A stretch of 64,000 bases of DNA from Gavia stellata (lineage: Eukaryota; Chordata; Aves; Gaviiformes; Gaviidae). A program made the position numbers and the translations under genes. The notes beneath the pieces are model-generated. The model was not told where the DNA came from and ran no database searches. It saw nothing but the letters and a program-made list of their open reading frames with translations. The stretch lies in the NCBI RefSeq assembly GCF_030936135.1, contig NC_082595.1, positions 10,950,430 to 11,014,429 on the forward strand, written 5' to 3'. Shown piece by piece: positions 1 to 12,900 of the stretch. Each line of letters opens with the position of its first letter. The stretch's first letter is position 1.

Positions 1-299
1 CAGCCAAGCTAGCAATAGGCAAAGCAATTCAAGAAGTGCGACAATAGGAGCTCTCCGTTTTTCCTTCTAAATCTTAAGAGTGTTGAAAGTATTTGGTCAA
101 AGCCCGCTGCCTCAGCGCTGTTAACCACGGCAGGTCAGAGGACTGGCTGGCTCTCGTCGCACACACGCAGAGGAGAAATTCCCCCCCCCAGCAGAACTCG
201 GCTGACACCAGCGGGGATGCTCCTGACGGTTCCCCGCAATTTAAAACGACCGGAGCCGCTGGAAAGGCATCCATCCCAGCGGTCCCCGCTTCTTTCTCT
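1..299. other. left-edge sequence, no gene recognised
   Basis: This is moderately AT-rich sequence running into the CpG island to its right. I see no exon, repeat family or RNA gene. Given the inferred leftward promoter at 300-1560, it could be the start of the first intron or the leader of a TRAF5-like gene, but nothing in the bases proves this. Confidence 0.3.
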
Positions 300-1560
300 C
301 CTGCTCAGCCTCCGAAATTCCGGCCCCGCCAGCCTCCGAGGCGTGCACCGGGCCTACGCTTCCCCACAGCAGCGCCGCGGGCGGGCGGCGCTGGAGCATC
401 CGCCGGTCAACGGGGAGAGGCGCCCGCGCCCCGCAGGGGCAGGGGCAGGGGCAGGGGCAGGGGCAGGGGCTGGGGCAGGGGCAGGGGCTGGGGCAGGGGC
501 AGGGGCAGGGGCAGGGGCAGGGGCAGGGGCTGGGGCTGGGGCAGGGCTCGGCCCCGCAGAGCAGCGGGAACCTCCCGCGCCGCCGGCGGAGCCCCTCCGC
601 ACCCCGGCGAAACTCCTGGGCGCGCCAAGTTCAGGGTTTCGAGAGGGGCCTCCTTTTTAAGCGGAAAAGCGCCGCGCAGACTCCCCCTCTGAAGCGAGGG
701 GGCAGGAAGAACGCCCTCAGAGAGGGCGTCGCCCACCGCCCGGGGCCTCCCGCCCGCCACGACCGCGACCGGGCGTCGGGCCCGGCCAGCACCGACCGCC
801 GCCGCCGCCCGCGGGCCTCCCGCTCCCGCTCCCCGACACGCTCTCGGCCGCGGCGGCGGCACCTGCCCACCCCGGCCCCGGCGTGACCCCCGCATCCGCG
901 GCACCGCCCGGCCCGGCCCGGCGCCTCCAACCCGCCCACCCGCCGCCGCACCTGCGCCGGCGGTCGCTGCCCTCCGTGCGGGGCCGTGGCGGGGCCGCGG
1001 TGGCCGCCGCCGGCGGCGGGGCGCGGGAGGTGCGGGGCCGCCGCTGGCTGCGCGGGGCGCGGCTCCGTACGCGGCGGCGGCGGCGGGGCGGGGGGCGCGG
1101 CGAGGAAGCGGTAGTGCCGCCGCCCCTGGCTGCTGCCGCTGCTGCCGCCGGCGGCGGGAGCCGCTTTCGGTTTCGTGGCAACCCCCGGGCGGGGAGACCC
1201 CGGCGGCGGCGGCGCGGCCCCGCCTGCAGAGCCGGGGACAGCACCGCGCCGCTCCGGACGCCGTCGGTGCTGCGGGGTTGGAAAGGAAGCGGCAGCCGTC
1301 CCCCGCCACCTTCACAAAGGGCAACGCCGCTTAGCTGGGATCTGGGAGAGGAGCTCCGGGCCCCCGTGGCCGCGGAAGGCTCCCCGGCAGCCCCTCTTCA
1401 CCGCCGCCTGCTCGGAGGTCGCCGCAGGGCTCTGCAGCCCCCCGAGCGCTCTGCAAGATTTGATAAAGCCAGGACGAAAGTCCTCCGCAGGCTGCGAAGC
1501 GTTCCAGGACGGGCTCCTGAGAGTCCGCGGTGAGGAGCAGCGCTGCGTTGGTAAGGATCA
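300..1560 (-). promoter_or_regulatory. CpG island, possible TRAF5 promoter transcribed leftward
   Basis: The stretch is very GC-rich with dense CpG, in sharp contrast to the AT-rich DNA on its right from about 1600. It has the look of a vertebrate CpG-island promoter. Long open frames here on both strands are composition artefacts: they are Arg/Pro/Ala/Gly-rich and resemble no protein I know. In mammals TRAF5 lies just downstream of RCOR3 in the same orientation, so a minus-strand TRAF5 first exon is expected about here. The strand and gene assignment is synteny inference only. GGGCAG|GTGCCG near 861-872 and CGCAG|GTGCGG near 947-957, both on the minus strand, are possible first-exon donors, but neither is decisive. 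Confidence 0.5.
436..543. repeat. GGGGCA/GGGGCT hexamer array, 18 copies
   Basis: There are 18 perfect 6-bp units with no indels. The sixth base varies in the order A5, T, A2, T, A6, T2, A. Every unit carries a run of four G, so the plus strand is a strong candidate for stacked G-quadruplexes. It sits inside the left CpG island. Translations give meaningless Gly-Ala, Pro-Ala or Pro-Leu dipeptide runs. Confidence 0.95.
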
Positions 1561-4500
1561 GCAGACTTTTCCACTCCTCCTTCGGGCACTACGCCCTACT
1601 CGCACCTCCCTGCCTGCCTGGAACACACTTAGTCTTTTTTATTATTTACATCTACGGTACAGAAACAGCAAAACAAACCCCATGCTAAATACGCAAAGAG
1701 CACAGACATTAGCTATTACCACATGCCAGTATTATTTGCTAATTACTCAAGACATAAAGTTTTTACAAACGCACACAACACAGCCATCCTCCAGCCAACA
1801 GTACTGATGCAATTGTTCTACTGCTCGCTCCCCATCACCTACTGCTGCACTTTGTTCCGTCTTCCACCTGTTTAAACCACTTCCAGGAAAAACAGCCTCT
1901 AAGGAAAATACCATGCTAGCACATGCACAAAAGCACTAAGGCTGATGAGAAAGAAACAATCGGGAAAAGAAAACAATATTGTTTATCTGGGTTGTCTTAT
2001 GATGAACTCTAAAAATAATAGTAATAAAATGGCTTCGGATTCTTTTGCTAAAATGACTCAGACTTGGTACTCCCAAGGGTGTTGGTCCTTAGTGCATTAA
2101 GATTCCAGGAGTCCAGCAAAGGTGTAAAGGCTGTTAATACAACAGAGACCCTTTAAAACACTCCCTCTTGCAAGAACTGAGGACTTTTTTTGTTTCTTAG
2201 CTTTTATCCTGATTAGTCTGGGTACTACTTGTCTGGGAAGTTCACAGGAACATCTGTCAGAACAACAGGCATTATATTTCTCTAAGTAAATATTTATAAA
2301 CATAAATGGTTTCTTTGGAGATGGGATCAGGTTCCCAAGATGGACATTTTCTGCACTCATGATCCTCCTTCTACTGCAGACCATTACAATCCCCCAGAAC
2401 GGAGCTTTGTGGTGACAAAGATCTGTCAAATGGATCATTAAACATCAGGGTACAGATGTTACTTTTAAAATCACAACTCTTAGGATTCCGTGAGCATAAC
2501 AGGAGACCTGGTTTGCATTAAGACAAATTCATATCCCTGAAGCAGCAATAGAGATCACAATCCCTGAATCTCAGTGCTTCCTTTTGTGCCAGTCCAAGGG
2601 AAAACTTCCACATCAGTAAAAGCAATGAGGATTTATTTTGCTGAAGTTCTACTTTAGTAACAATTTTAAGGATATCTGTTATAAAAAAAGGGGCCAGTTG
2701 CTTATTAAATAGTGCAGATATTGCTGCCTATTTTGTCTTTCCTCCCTACCTGACTATAGCTTTCTGATGCCTAATTTATCAGTAACAGACTACAAGTGAT
2801 ATTAAAAGAGTTTCTATTAGCCTTTTGTATCTCATGTACAACTTCCTGTGATCTTAAAGCAGATGTTTATCGCGGTGGTGCCTGCTTTTAACTCGCTCAG
2901 AGAAACTCTGAGGTTTAGCTATTTCAACCTCAGGAAAAGCTGGAGATTCACCATGTTTATTAAAACTACCAAGTTGTATTCAGTGCAATGTACAGTGCAC
3001 CATTTTGCACTGGAGCTGTGACAGCTGCTGACTCCTCTACGGCTTCCTTTGCATTTTGAAATGCACCTCTAAGCAAACGATTTTGACAGGTTTGTCTTTG
3101 CCCTGGCTTTGCTTTTGCCTGACAACCACATTTCTGCCTAGCACCAGCTGTAACTTCGGTCTATGCCTTTCTTTTGCTAGCAAGAGGCACAACCGCATTG
3201 TTTTAGTAACCTTCATCCTAAACTCTGTAATTCTGCTTTCTTCATACACAAACTCCCACACATATAAGCTACCGCTTTGTGTTCCTTTTTCTATGAACTG
3301 TGAAGTTTCCAAAATACACACTCTATGATTTAAGAAAAATCCCAACAATATAAAGATGAACAAAAACCTAAGGACAGAGGGAACTATAATTCCTTTTGCT
3401 CGTGATCAACTGTAAGACAAATTAAACTGCTTTACTATGATGTGCAATATTTAGTGATTGTTTTATTAATGCAGAAATACCTGCTTAACTTCATACCCAT
3501 TCTGATTTAAAGTGCAACAATTAAATCTGATAGTTCTTGTACATCCATATTTTGCAAGTGCTGTTCCTAGAAGACATGTTGTTCAGATTATGCCTTGCAT
3601 TTGTAAAATCTATCATTTTTTAGTACCGTTTTGCTTTATTAGCTAAAATAAACTGTACAAAAAGCTGTAGAGTTACATTAGCTTTGAACAATGTAGGATA
3701 CACGTTCTCTGCCAAATTTTAGTGTGCAAACATTTTACAATTTTTTAAAGTGACAAAATTAAGCCAACCTTGAAGTCAGAGTTCATGACTACATTACAAA
3801 ACAGGAGACTAGATATGGCAAAAGAAATTCCTCACTGAAATCAACACCATTGTATAATTTTATTTCTAATTCTTAAAAAAATATAAATGAATTTAGAAGA
3901 GAATCACAGTATAAGGGCCCTAACATATTCGACCATTACAAGGTACATAAAAATAGAAGACACAGATTTCTTTGAAACTTTAATCCTTTGATTAAGCAGC
4001 AAGCATATCACTCTCCAGGCAAACACTGCTTAAAACAAACCCTACCCCCCAAAACAGGACGTGCAAACTGTATGCACATATTCTGCAAAGCACACAATAA
4101 AGACATTTTGTTATGTACATACTTATTTAGTACTACAAATGCTAGGAGTTCCCTACTGTGTGCTACAGTGTATGTAAATTAAGAAATACTACCTATCTCT
4201 GACCCTCCCTCCCCCCTTCAAATACAGCACCTTTGCCCAGTTATAGAATATTTAAACAAGATTAAACGGAATTACAATGTACTGAACAGTTTTATAGCAG
4301 TTGGTGGCGGCCAACTGTACTGCAACACCCAACATTCTGCATACTGAAGTCTATCGACAAGAGACAAGACAAAAATTAGCAAAGGTACAATACACACACC
4401 TGGGAGACGCAATGCTAAAAAAAAAAAAGAAGAAAAAAAGAAATCCTAAAGATGTATCTTATCACTGTTAACAATTAAACGGAGATACTTAGGATGTCAA

Positions 4501-6564
4501 AATGTACGAGATCGGTTTCGTATCAATTTTAAAGACTGGAGAGCAGCTGGATTTGTGTGTAGCTGGTGAGGGGACACTTATGACTCCCAGAACACAAGTT
4601 TCAGTGACCACCAATTCCTTGGTGCTTGGTCTACAATGCTGCTTTTCTTAGATGAGAGGTCATCTGATGCTTACGTAGTGGCTAAGCATCTACTCTGATG
4701 CAAAAGAAAAATTCTAAGAAGGACCTTTCGTACAAGACCTCAGCACACTAGTAAAAGGTGTTCGGAAAGCAAAATCTCTCAAGTTTGGTCTGAAAATATT
4801 TTTAAATGAAGAACTAAGCCATGAAGGTCAACACCTTAACTGCAAGTCAGGCCACAACTACCAAACTTTAACACTATGTTTACACATGAAATAGGATCTG
4901 ATGCTATAAGAACTTCCCTTTGCACATAAAAAAAGACTTTAGCCAGCTGCTAAGCTGATCATTAGACCATTCAATTTATCTGTGAAAAAGCCTAGGGAGA
5001 GCACATTCAATTTTCAAATAAGTCTCATTTTAGTCAAGGGCAAATCTAGTTAATAACAGAATGGATTTAAAAGGATTTTCAAACACCATTTCAGCTATAA
5101 GCAAAAATAATTTTCTACAATAGTATGGTAGTCAACATGAATGTTATTACACAGTCAAGAATGCACTATTTTTCCATAGCTTGATTCAGATCACACAGTT
5201 TCAAGCACTGCTACTCAAATGTGCAGCCTGGTTTACTTGGAGGGTAGAGGCATCTACTTTTAAAACTAAAAAAAAACCCCAAAAACCAGACCACCAAACC
5301 ACCCCCCCAAAACACTGCTGGGCATAAATCAAGTTTTCAGACAAGAAGAGTTTAATGAATGCAGTGGAAAGAAAACCTTTCAATCTCCTAAAATTTGGAA
5401 GCAATAATTAATACCCAAATGCAGATTTTACTTAGTCGATAAAACAAAACAAACCCCTTCCCCCACAACAGCCTCAACACAGCTAATCAACTCCACCAGA
5501 AATAGCAGAGATCAGAGATAATAATTTAACAGTAAGACTGGGCCAGCAGCAGGTAAATCTATTGCCACAATATTCTACTACCACCATCAGCCTCTATACT
5601 TCCCTCATGAATTCTTAGGCAAGGTATCAATGACCTAACATACACGAACTGCAGACAGCCAGCCATCCTCAGAGGAATGAAATTCTGCTGTACTTAAATT
5701 AGAAGAATTAGTGGAATAACAAATTAAATTAATGGTTCTTGCTATATGGTTCCTCTCCTGTCATCCCCCTGGGTGGTAGAAGTTGCTGCCTCTCTCTCCA
5801 CCCCAGCCCATAAGAGATACTGCAGCAGGAAACTGGACTCCTGTTTTCAGTTAACTTCCATGAGTAGAACACGCATGAGATTTAGTAAGTTTGGTACAAT
5901 AGCTCATTGAGTCTTCAGAATACTCTTTCAGAGGAGTATTTGATAAGACAGTACCTTTTTAAACACGGAAAAGTATTCTGGGAAAAAAATATGAAGAGAA
6001 GAAACATCTACATTTTACAAGTGCGTGAAATGTTTCTACTGTTATTTAAAAGGGCCAAAAATTCTGAACCTAAGGCCATTTTTTTTTTTTTGCACTAAAA
6101 GTAAAAAAAAAAAAAATTCACACACACACAAAATCCCCCCAACGCTACATTTAAAGTCTCCTACAATATTATCTATTCCTAGATTTGCCAGACTACTTTC
6201 CTGTAGTTAGATGCTTGACTACAAAGAACTGTAATAAAATAAATAGAGTAAAAATCAGTTAAACAAAATCTTGGTGTGTTGAACATTTATTCATTTAAGA
6301 AGTTAGCGTCCTTCAACAGTTATTCGTATAGAGGAGGGCTGTGTTGTAGGCATTGTTCTGCTGTACAAGTCTTCGACATAAAAATATTTTTATACAGGTG
6401 GTCATTCACGTGGTTCTGTTTCTAGTTATTAGCTTGCTCCTCTGTAAAACTGGTCTGATACCTGTGAAGGCTTGCTCTTTTCTCCCCTTCATTATTTGGA
6501 AAAAAAAAAGTACATGAATACAATTTTTCAAATGTAGGAGTTAGCATAATTCTGCTTTATTACT
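1561..6564 (-). other. RCOR3: probable RCOR3 3' UTR and downstream DNA
   Basis: This is AT-rich sequence without any credible coding exon, lying between the RCOR3 stop codon and the next CpG island. Minus-strand AATAAA hexamers occur at 6555-6560, 6286-6291, 3859-3864, 3635-3640, 3462-3467, 2956-2961, 2632-2637 and 1638-1643. The first is only a few bases after the stop. The last, beside the CpG island, would give a 3' UTR of nearly 5 kb. Which of these is used cannot be read from sequence. There is a short A/C-rich simple patch around 6105-6130. No transposon was recognised. Confidence 0.45.
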
Positions 6565-6909
6565 TCAGTGCAGAGTGGACTGAGATTCTGTCTGAATTCC
6601 AATAAGCGAGGGTGGCTGCTGGCCGCTAACCGTGGTTAACACTGGCCTTGGGTTTAGACGAGGAGGCATGGAATTAGCTGGGCGGATGAGCGGTGGGGGA
6701 GGCTGATTTAGAGTCGGCCTTGGCTGAATAAATCGTGCCTGCTGTTGAAGTGGTGGAGGCTGACGATGGAGAGCAGGAGCAGCAGGAAGCGCTGGACGAA
6801 GTAACGGGGGCGGCTGATTTAAAGTTGCCATGGGAGCAGTAGGTGCTGGAGCAGATGCCTGTGCTGGAGGTGAAGGGCCTAAACACTGAGTGGCCGGAGT
6901 GCTTTGTGC
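6565..6909 (-). CDS. RCOR3: RCOR3 coding exon 12 (proline-rich tail and stop)
   Basis: The terminal coding exon, residues 432-545 plus TGA, with a good acceptor (TGTCCTTTGCGCAG). It is rich in Pro, Ala and Gln and holds two copies of a TLNQPPPxLxRPA motif. It ends [14 protein letters not shown], matching the long RCOR3 isoform of other vertebrates as I recall it. The 12 residues after the acceptor are more divergent than the rest. Confidence 0.95.
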   Translation of the reverse strand, partial: AQSTPATQCLGPSPPAQASAPAPTAPMATLNQPPPLLRPALPAAPALHRQPPPLQQQARFIQPRPTLNQPPPPLIRPANSMPPRLNPRPVLTTVSGQQPPSLIGIQTESQSTLH

Positions 6910-9900
6910 CTGCGCAAAGGACAAAGACAAGACTGCGTGAACAGCCATCCCAGCCAGAACGCGATGCAGTTGGGCTGCCACTGTCCACTACACAGGAAAC
7001 AGCATTTAAAAAACAAAACAAAAAAACTGAGAAGTTACTGAAAAGAAATCACCAACCAAAACATTATAGGCAGCAGAACTAAAAATATTTATGAAGCAAG
7101 AGTCTTCTTTCTAGAACAAGAACTGTATTTTAACAATAAAACAGTAACGTGATCGTCACTATGAAAGGTGCAGTCCTGCTCCCAGCTGGTTAACGACATT
7201 GGCTGAAGTTCTATGCAAGCTCATCATCATTCTTTAGAATGCGGTTTGCCACTCCACACCAGTTAACCTTACATTATATCACTAAATAAAATGCTGTTCC
7301 TCAACCCATGCTTACTTATTTCTGGTACACAAAACACACCTCATCTTCTTCATCAGTGCTCTTTCCTGATGGCACATTAGAAGTATTTTTTGTGTCCTCC
7401 CCTAAAGCAGAAGCATCACCATTAGAAGCCAGGGTTCCTTGTTCCGCTTCCCATTCCTGCAATACCTCCTCTAAGTTAAACCGACGCCTGTAGTTTACAA
7501 AGAAGTTCTTCACTTGGCCAACAGTCTTGTTGCCAATTACATCTGCAATAGCTTGAAAATCTTTACCGTATTTTCGGACACCTGGAAGGCAAAGTAAATA
7601 ACATAGCTGTGAAGAATCAGTCAGACACAGCTACGTGTGATGTATTTATAGAGAGAACCTATGGGGCCTGCAAACCAAGGACTTGCTAATTAGGAGGACT
7701 TCTCAATTAGGAGAAGGTCTCAATTTCCATTAAAACAAAATAATTTTTAATTGCACAGCTATCAACATACAAATCAAGAACTTTATTAAAAGGTCATTAC
7801 CCATTCTTCTTAAAGATCCTGGCTTACTCACCAAGCCTCCCAACCTAAAGCCACAGAGATCTGGCCTCTGACAAATAAAGTAAATCCTTCAGTGCGCTTG
7901 CAGTAAGGGCAGAAGCCCAAGACAAGTTCAAGACAGGAGAGGGAAGGTGACCGAGCACATGTGTATAGCTGTAAACAGGGTATAACACTAGAAATGTCAA
8001 GTGACAGATGTTGACAGCTTCTATAGGTTCCCTCTGTGCCAGCTGCATGCAGATGTTTCTTTGCCCACAACCTGTGCAGCAGGAGTGGTAAAGGGCAGTA
8101 GCTACTGGACTAAGCGCAGGGCAGAACAGGGGGGCACAGTTCTGTAAGTCATGATATACTGCTCATTCCTGCACTTGTGACATGCTCTACTGAGGCTACA
8201 AAGAGCAACTGGCAAGCATTCACCTGACAGAAGTCTTTTTAAAGCTTTCATTCACCATTTAAGCTGAGTAGAAGAATCTGGGGTTTTGGGACAACCACCT
8301 TGGGGAATGTAAGTAAATATAAGCTATTGGTGTCTGTTTGTAAGACAGCCCAGCGCAAGCCTCCAGGAACAACTCCACCCGCAAAAAGCATGACAGAAGA
8401 TCTTTGCATCGTTCTTCTCATTCATTTTCATATTGACATCAGTAGGTCACTTTTGTTTACAAGCACTTCACAAGAAAATACTTCAAAGAAAATCCCAACA
8501 TGTACTTTTTAAAGTTCTAAAACTACATTTGCATATAACACAAAAAAAAACCCTTGAGTACAACATTCCATGGTTTTTAACCTAAAATTGGCATTATAAC
8601 CTAAAGTTTATTGATTTTCTCTCAGTTGTATTTAGGTCGTGTGTCTAGTTCTTCCTCTCTCCCGCTTAAGAAAAAAAAAATCCTCAAACTCTCCAGCATC
8701 CTAGAACACAGCTTTTAGCTGCAGAAAGTATATTTTTAATCACAAGTGTCCAAAAGTTTGGAGACTAAAAAGAAATAAAACAGAGTTTTATTCCAGACTG
8801 AGTAAACAGAAGACTAATTTTTGCTCTCAGCTATGCATGAGCGAATTACAATTTGACTTCTTCTGTGAAGCTCCTGATAACTGAACTCATTTGGAACGTA
8901 TTACAGTGCTTAGAGGACAGGCACTCTGTCTCATTACAGGAAAAGAAATGTATGCCTGATTTCATGCCTCACTTCAGAAAGTGAAGCAAAGGATTTGGAA
9001 AGTGAGATTTGTTTCAAATCTGAAGGCTATGTTCCTTTTCAACTTAATTGTGAAGAGTATGACCTTCAGCTTGTTCTGCTCTTTTCTACTTTCTTCGTTA
9101 ATAGGCACTTCTGATGTGGTAATGTACACTCACTGCAATTTAAGAGAAAAGTTCAGCTCCAGGGTAGTAACAATTTCTGCAGCTGAAGCTGATGTTTCAA
9201 CCATCAGGCACCCAGCTACATTATTTGAGATATTTTCTGGGGCATACAAAAGAATCCAACCATCCTGACTGCAAGAACCTTGGAAAGAAAACAAAGGGAC
9301 CTAGCAGAGCCATGTGGGAGGGCATGTATCTAGGCAAAGCAAAGACAGGGATTTGGCTCTGTGTTTTATCAGTTGTACAAGGTATCAGCTATACTCCTTA
9401 AAAGCTGTGTGCGCCCACGTAGCACTCCCTCCAGTGTTTTAATATTCGATTGCCCTACCGTTATCAGCCTTACTGATTTATAATGATCACTAAATGTCCA
9501 TTGCAACATATCTAACATCTTGTACAATTAATCAAGTGCACAAAGTGCCCAGCAGAACAAAGCACGTTTTTGTTTGAAACCTAATTCAGACTTTTAGTGA
9601 TTTCAGCCTTTTCTGTCACTATGCTGTCTATAGTTCTTCCTTCCCCTTAATCTGCAAAACGACTGAGCCTGTTGGGTAACTTCAACTAAAGTTATGAAAA
9701 ATAAGGTCTTAAAGCCTATTTCCAAGCAAACAGCTTGAAAACAGTGTATCTTGCCTTCACCAAGAGCCCAACTAGAAATATCTAAAGAAAATAAAATTTC
9801 CTTAGTTTAGCTACACACAGCACTACTCATTTTGGATCCTTTTCCGAGCGTTACTTAGTACTGCTCTAGCATGGTGTAGTAAAATCCTTTTAAGCTGCAT

Positions 9901-12900
9901 CAGAAACAGAGGAAGTTCAATACATGTTTATGAAAGTTTTATGCATAAGGTGTTGGCATATCTGTAAGAGTTGATGCCAACCCATCATCCCTTCCAAATT
10001 GGTGCACATTACTTACACATCCTTATACAAATTCTGTGCTAAACACCACCCAAATTATTTCTAAAGTGTTTAATCTGTTATTCAATAAGAATAATTTTAT
10101 TAGGTTGCTGAAAGTGAAGCTTAAAGATGACTGCATAGCCTCATTTCACAGGTATGAATGCCTTTCTCCCAACTCATTTGAAAGTAGCCCTGACCATGGG
10201 AATCCTTTAAGCTCTTCAAAGCTCCACCGAGTTGCAAAGGTGCAGGGGAATATGTGTATGCTCACTATTACATGTTTCATCTTGAATGGCTAACTCAAGA
10301 GAAACTCATAAACCCAAGTTTGATGTGTCTGCCCTGCTTAACACTGTGCAGCACAGTAAACAAAACATTATCCTGGGTCCAAAGCAATATAATAGAGCAC
10401 CACAACGAGGCAGAAATAGTTAACGGCAACCTCCAGGTTACGAGAGCTGCAGTTTCACTGTGATGGGATTACAGTGCTCCTGGCAACTGCCTTACATAGA
10501 GTTAGATCCTGGTTGTCCCAACTGTTGTCCACTGCAATGCTATGAAAGTCATGCACTGGTTTTCAATTCAAATTTTGTTGTTTTGAACAATTGTTAAAAC
10601 ATTTTTGCAATTGCAATTTTCATATGGCTGAGATCTTAGTTTGAAAAGATGATTGTGCTCATACATTTCTATATATAAATAAAATTTGTAACTTACAAAC
10701 ACCTCAAGTGATGAACTGGCCCATTACATTCAATAACAGTTGAACAGTAACCTGATAAATTATACTACAAAAGATCAGCTTAGGGATCGTAAGCCTGAGT
10801 CCACAAGCCCGCTGCAGGCAGCCACACTGCTTTTAAGATTACACACTCAGTTCTATTTTTAAGGTGGGTTTTTTCATTACCTCCTCTTTAGTTACTGCCA
10901 ATCTCTTGAGATTAGCCCAGAGATGATAAAGAGTTTTTTCATGTTTACGAAAAACAGTACCAATATTAAATTACTGCAAATTATTTTTATGATTTCCATG
11001 GTTGAGTTTGTTGTCTGAATTCAAGTGAACAAATCACAGAAGTGCCACCTACCTGCTTAATGCTTATGATTTCTGTAAAATTACTAAAAGCACATGCCAA
11101 AATATAGCAATACATTTGAGGAAATAAATCTATTTTAAACGTACAAACTCAATGTCCCCATGCTCAAGTCAACTCCCAAGTTCGAGCCTAACACACATTA
11201 TGGTAGCTTTTAGTACAGCAACCACGGCTACTTTCTTCTAAAAACAGAGTCAGGGCAAAAGACAGCGTGGCTCCTTTATGCATAAGTCTGCTAGCTCAAG
11301 CAATTATTTTGAAGCAAGAGATCAGGGTCCTTAGCCTGAGGGATGGGAGGTTAATACCTACAGCACTCTCATTCCAGGAGGGAGACTCTACTACTGGGCA
11401 GTAGGTAAGAGAGGGATAATAAGAATACTTTGTTCCTGGCATTAAGGTTCTCTCCCATCACCATTTTATACAGTGGCAAAGGAAGGGGACTAAAAACAAA
11501 ACAATACATATAAGAAGCACATGTAAATTCAGTGAAAACAGGTTTCTTCCAGAAGGCCGGATTTCTCACCCCACCCTTAAATATTAAGGCTGACTACCTT
11601 TATAAAACACGAAACATTCCCTAGAGACCAGAAGACTAGAACTCCTCTCTAGGGAGTCATCACCAACCCTCATTCTCTTTTGCCCATGCTCCAGTTTAGT
11701 TTTATTATTTACCTCGCCGGTCACATAGTGCCATAGCTTAACAAAAGCTAAATGCATTCTTATCACTTCCCAAACTGATGCTTAGTGAGAGCTCCAATAA
11801 CTAAACTATGAAAATGCAAGATGGTTTGAATCCTTTCATGCTAAGGCAGGCACAATGAACCTGGATTTTCCCCACTTCTTCAGCAAGCATTCTACTTACT
11901 AGACTATCATATTAAAGATAGGCATCTCCTTCAGTTGCATTTGGGAACAAAATAAAAAAAGTGAGCTTGTTAGCAATACTGAGAAGATGAACTTAGGACA
12001 GAAAACAGTTTGGAGATGTAAATCCCAGTCTGAGGCATGTAAGTTGAGAGGGATAACTTCAGACACACCATGCTCTTCAGCATTTCCATTCACACTTCAA
12101 AATAAACCTAACTTTAGGTTCAGTCATCTGGCTAATAACTACCAGGTATGGCACACCTGACAACTTTACACTGATATCCTGATCCGACTGAAGGTCTTAT
12201 ACTAAAATTCAGTCTTTCATTTTAAAGGTGAAGAATACAGAGAAATAAAGCAGATGTGTATAACTGAACTGATTATATTATCTTAAAAAAAAGATCCATA
12301 GAATTAGAGTCAATATATAGTGGTTTCAAGAATATAGTGGTTTCAAGACAGGGTTAGGCTCTCCAGATATTTCCCTTGCATGTTTCTTGATTAGGCAGTG
12401 CATGTTAAAGCAAGACAAGACTCAGTTTTCCTTCATATAAATGAAATAACTGCAAATTAGCTGTATCAATAGCCTACCAGAAAATGTTTTTTCTCCAATG
12501 AGACCTCCACTGGGTAGATAACTGCTCTTTTATTCCCTCATGAACAGAGAAAAGTAACTGTAAAGCAGTTTTACTTCTGCTTTTTCCTACTTCAAGAATA
12601 TGGAGAGATGTCTTAATAAGTGTTTGCTTCAAATTTTATTACTTCAACTATTACTTCAGTCTTCCACTTTAGAAAAATTAATGTAAAGTGATTTAGAAGA
12701 TGATTGAAGGGATTTTCAGTACTACTACAGTTGTTAAACCCAGGTTAGCTTTTCTATTCGAGATTTAATGAGAGTAACTGAAACACTAGTGTCATGTTGC
12801 TTGAATGAATGCCCTAAATATTCTCACTAGTTTTGCTGCTTTCCCAGTGACTTTCTTGTAAAACCAGATAAAGTTTAGCTTTTCATTAGAGGGAAATACA

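Noticed and set aside
93-1807. Long overlapping open frames on both strands in the left CpG island (Gly/Ala, Pro/Ala, Arg-rich proteins up to 305 residues)
   Set aside because: GC-rich DNA lacks stop codons; the products are low-complexity, overlap on both strands and match no family.
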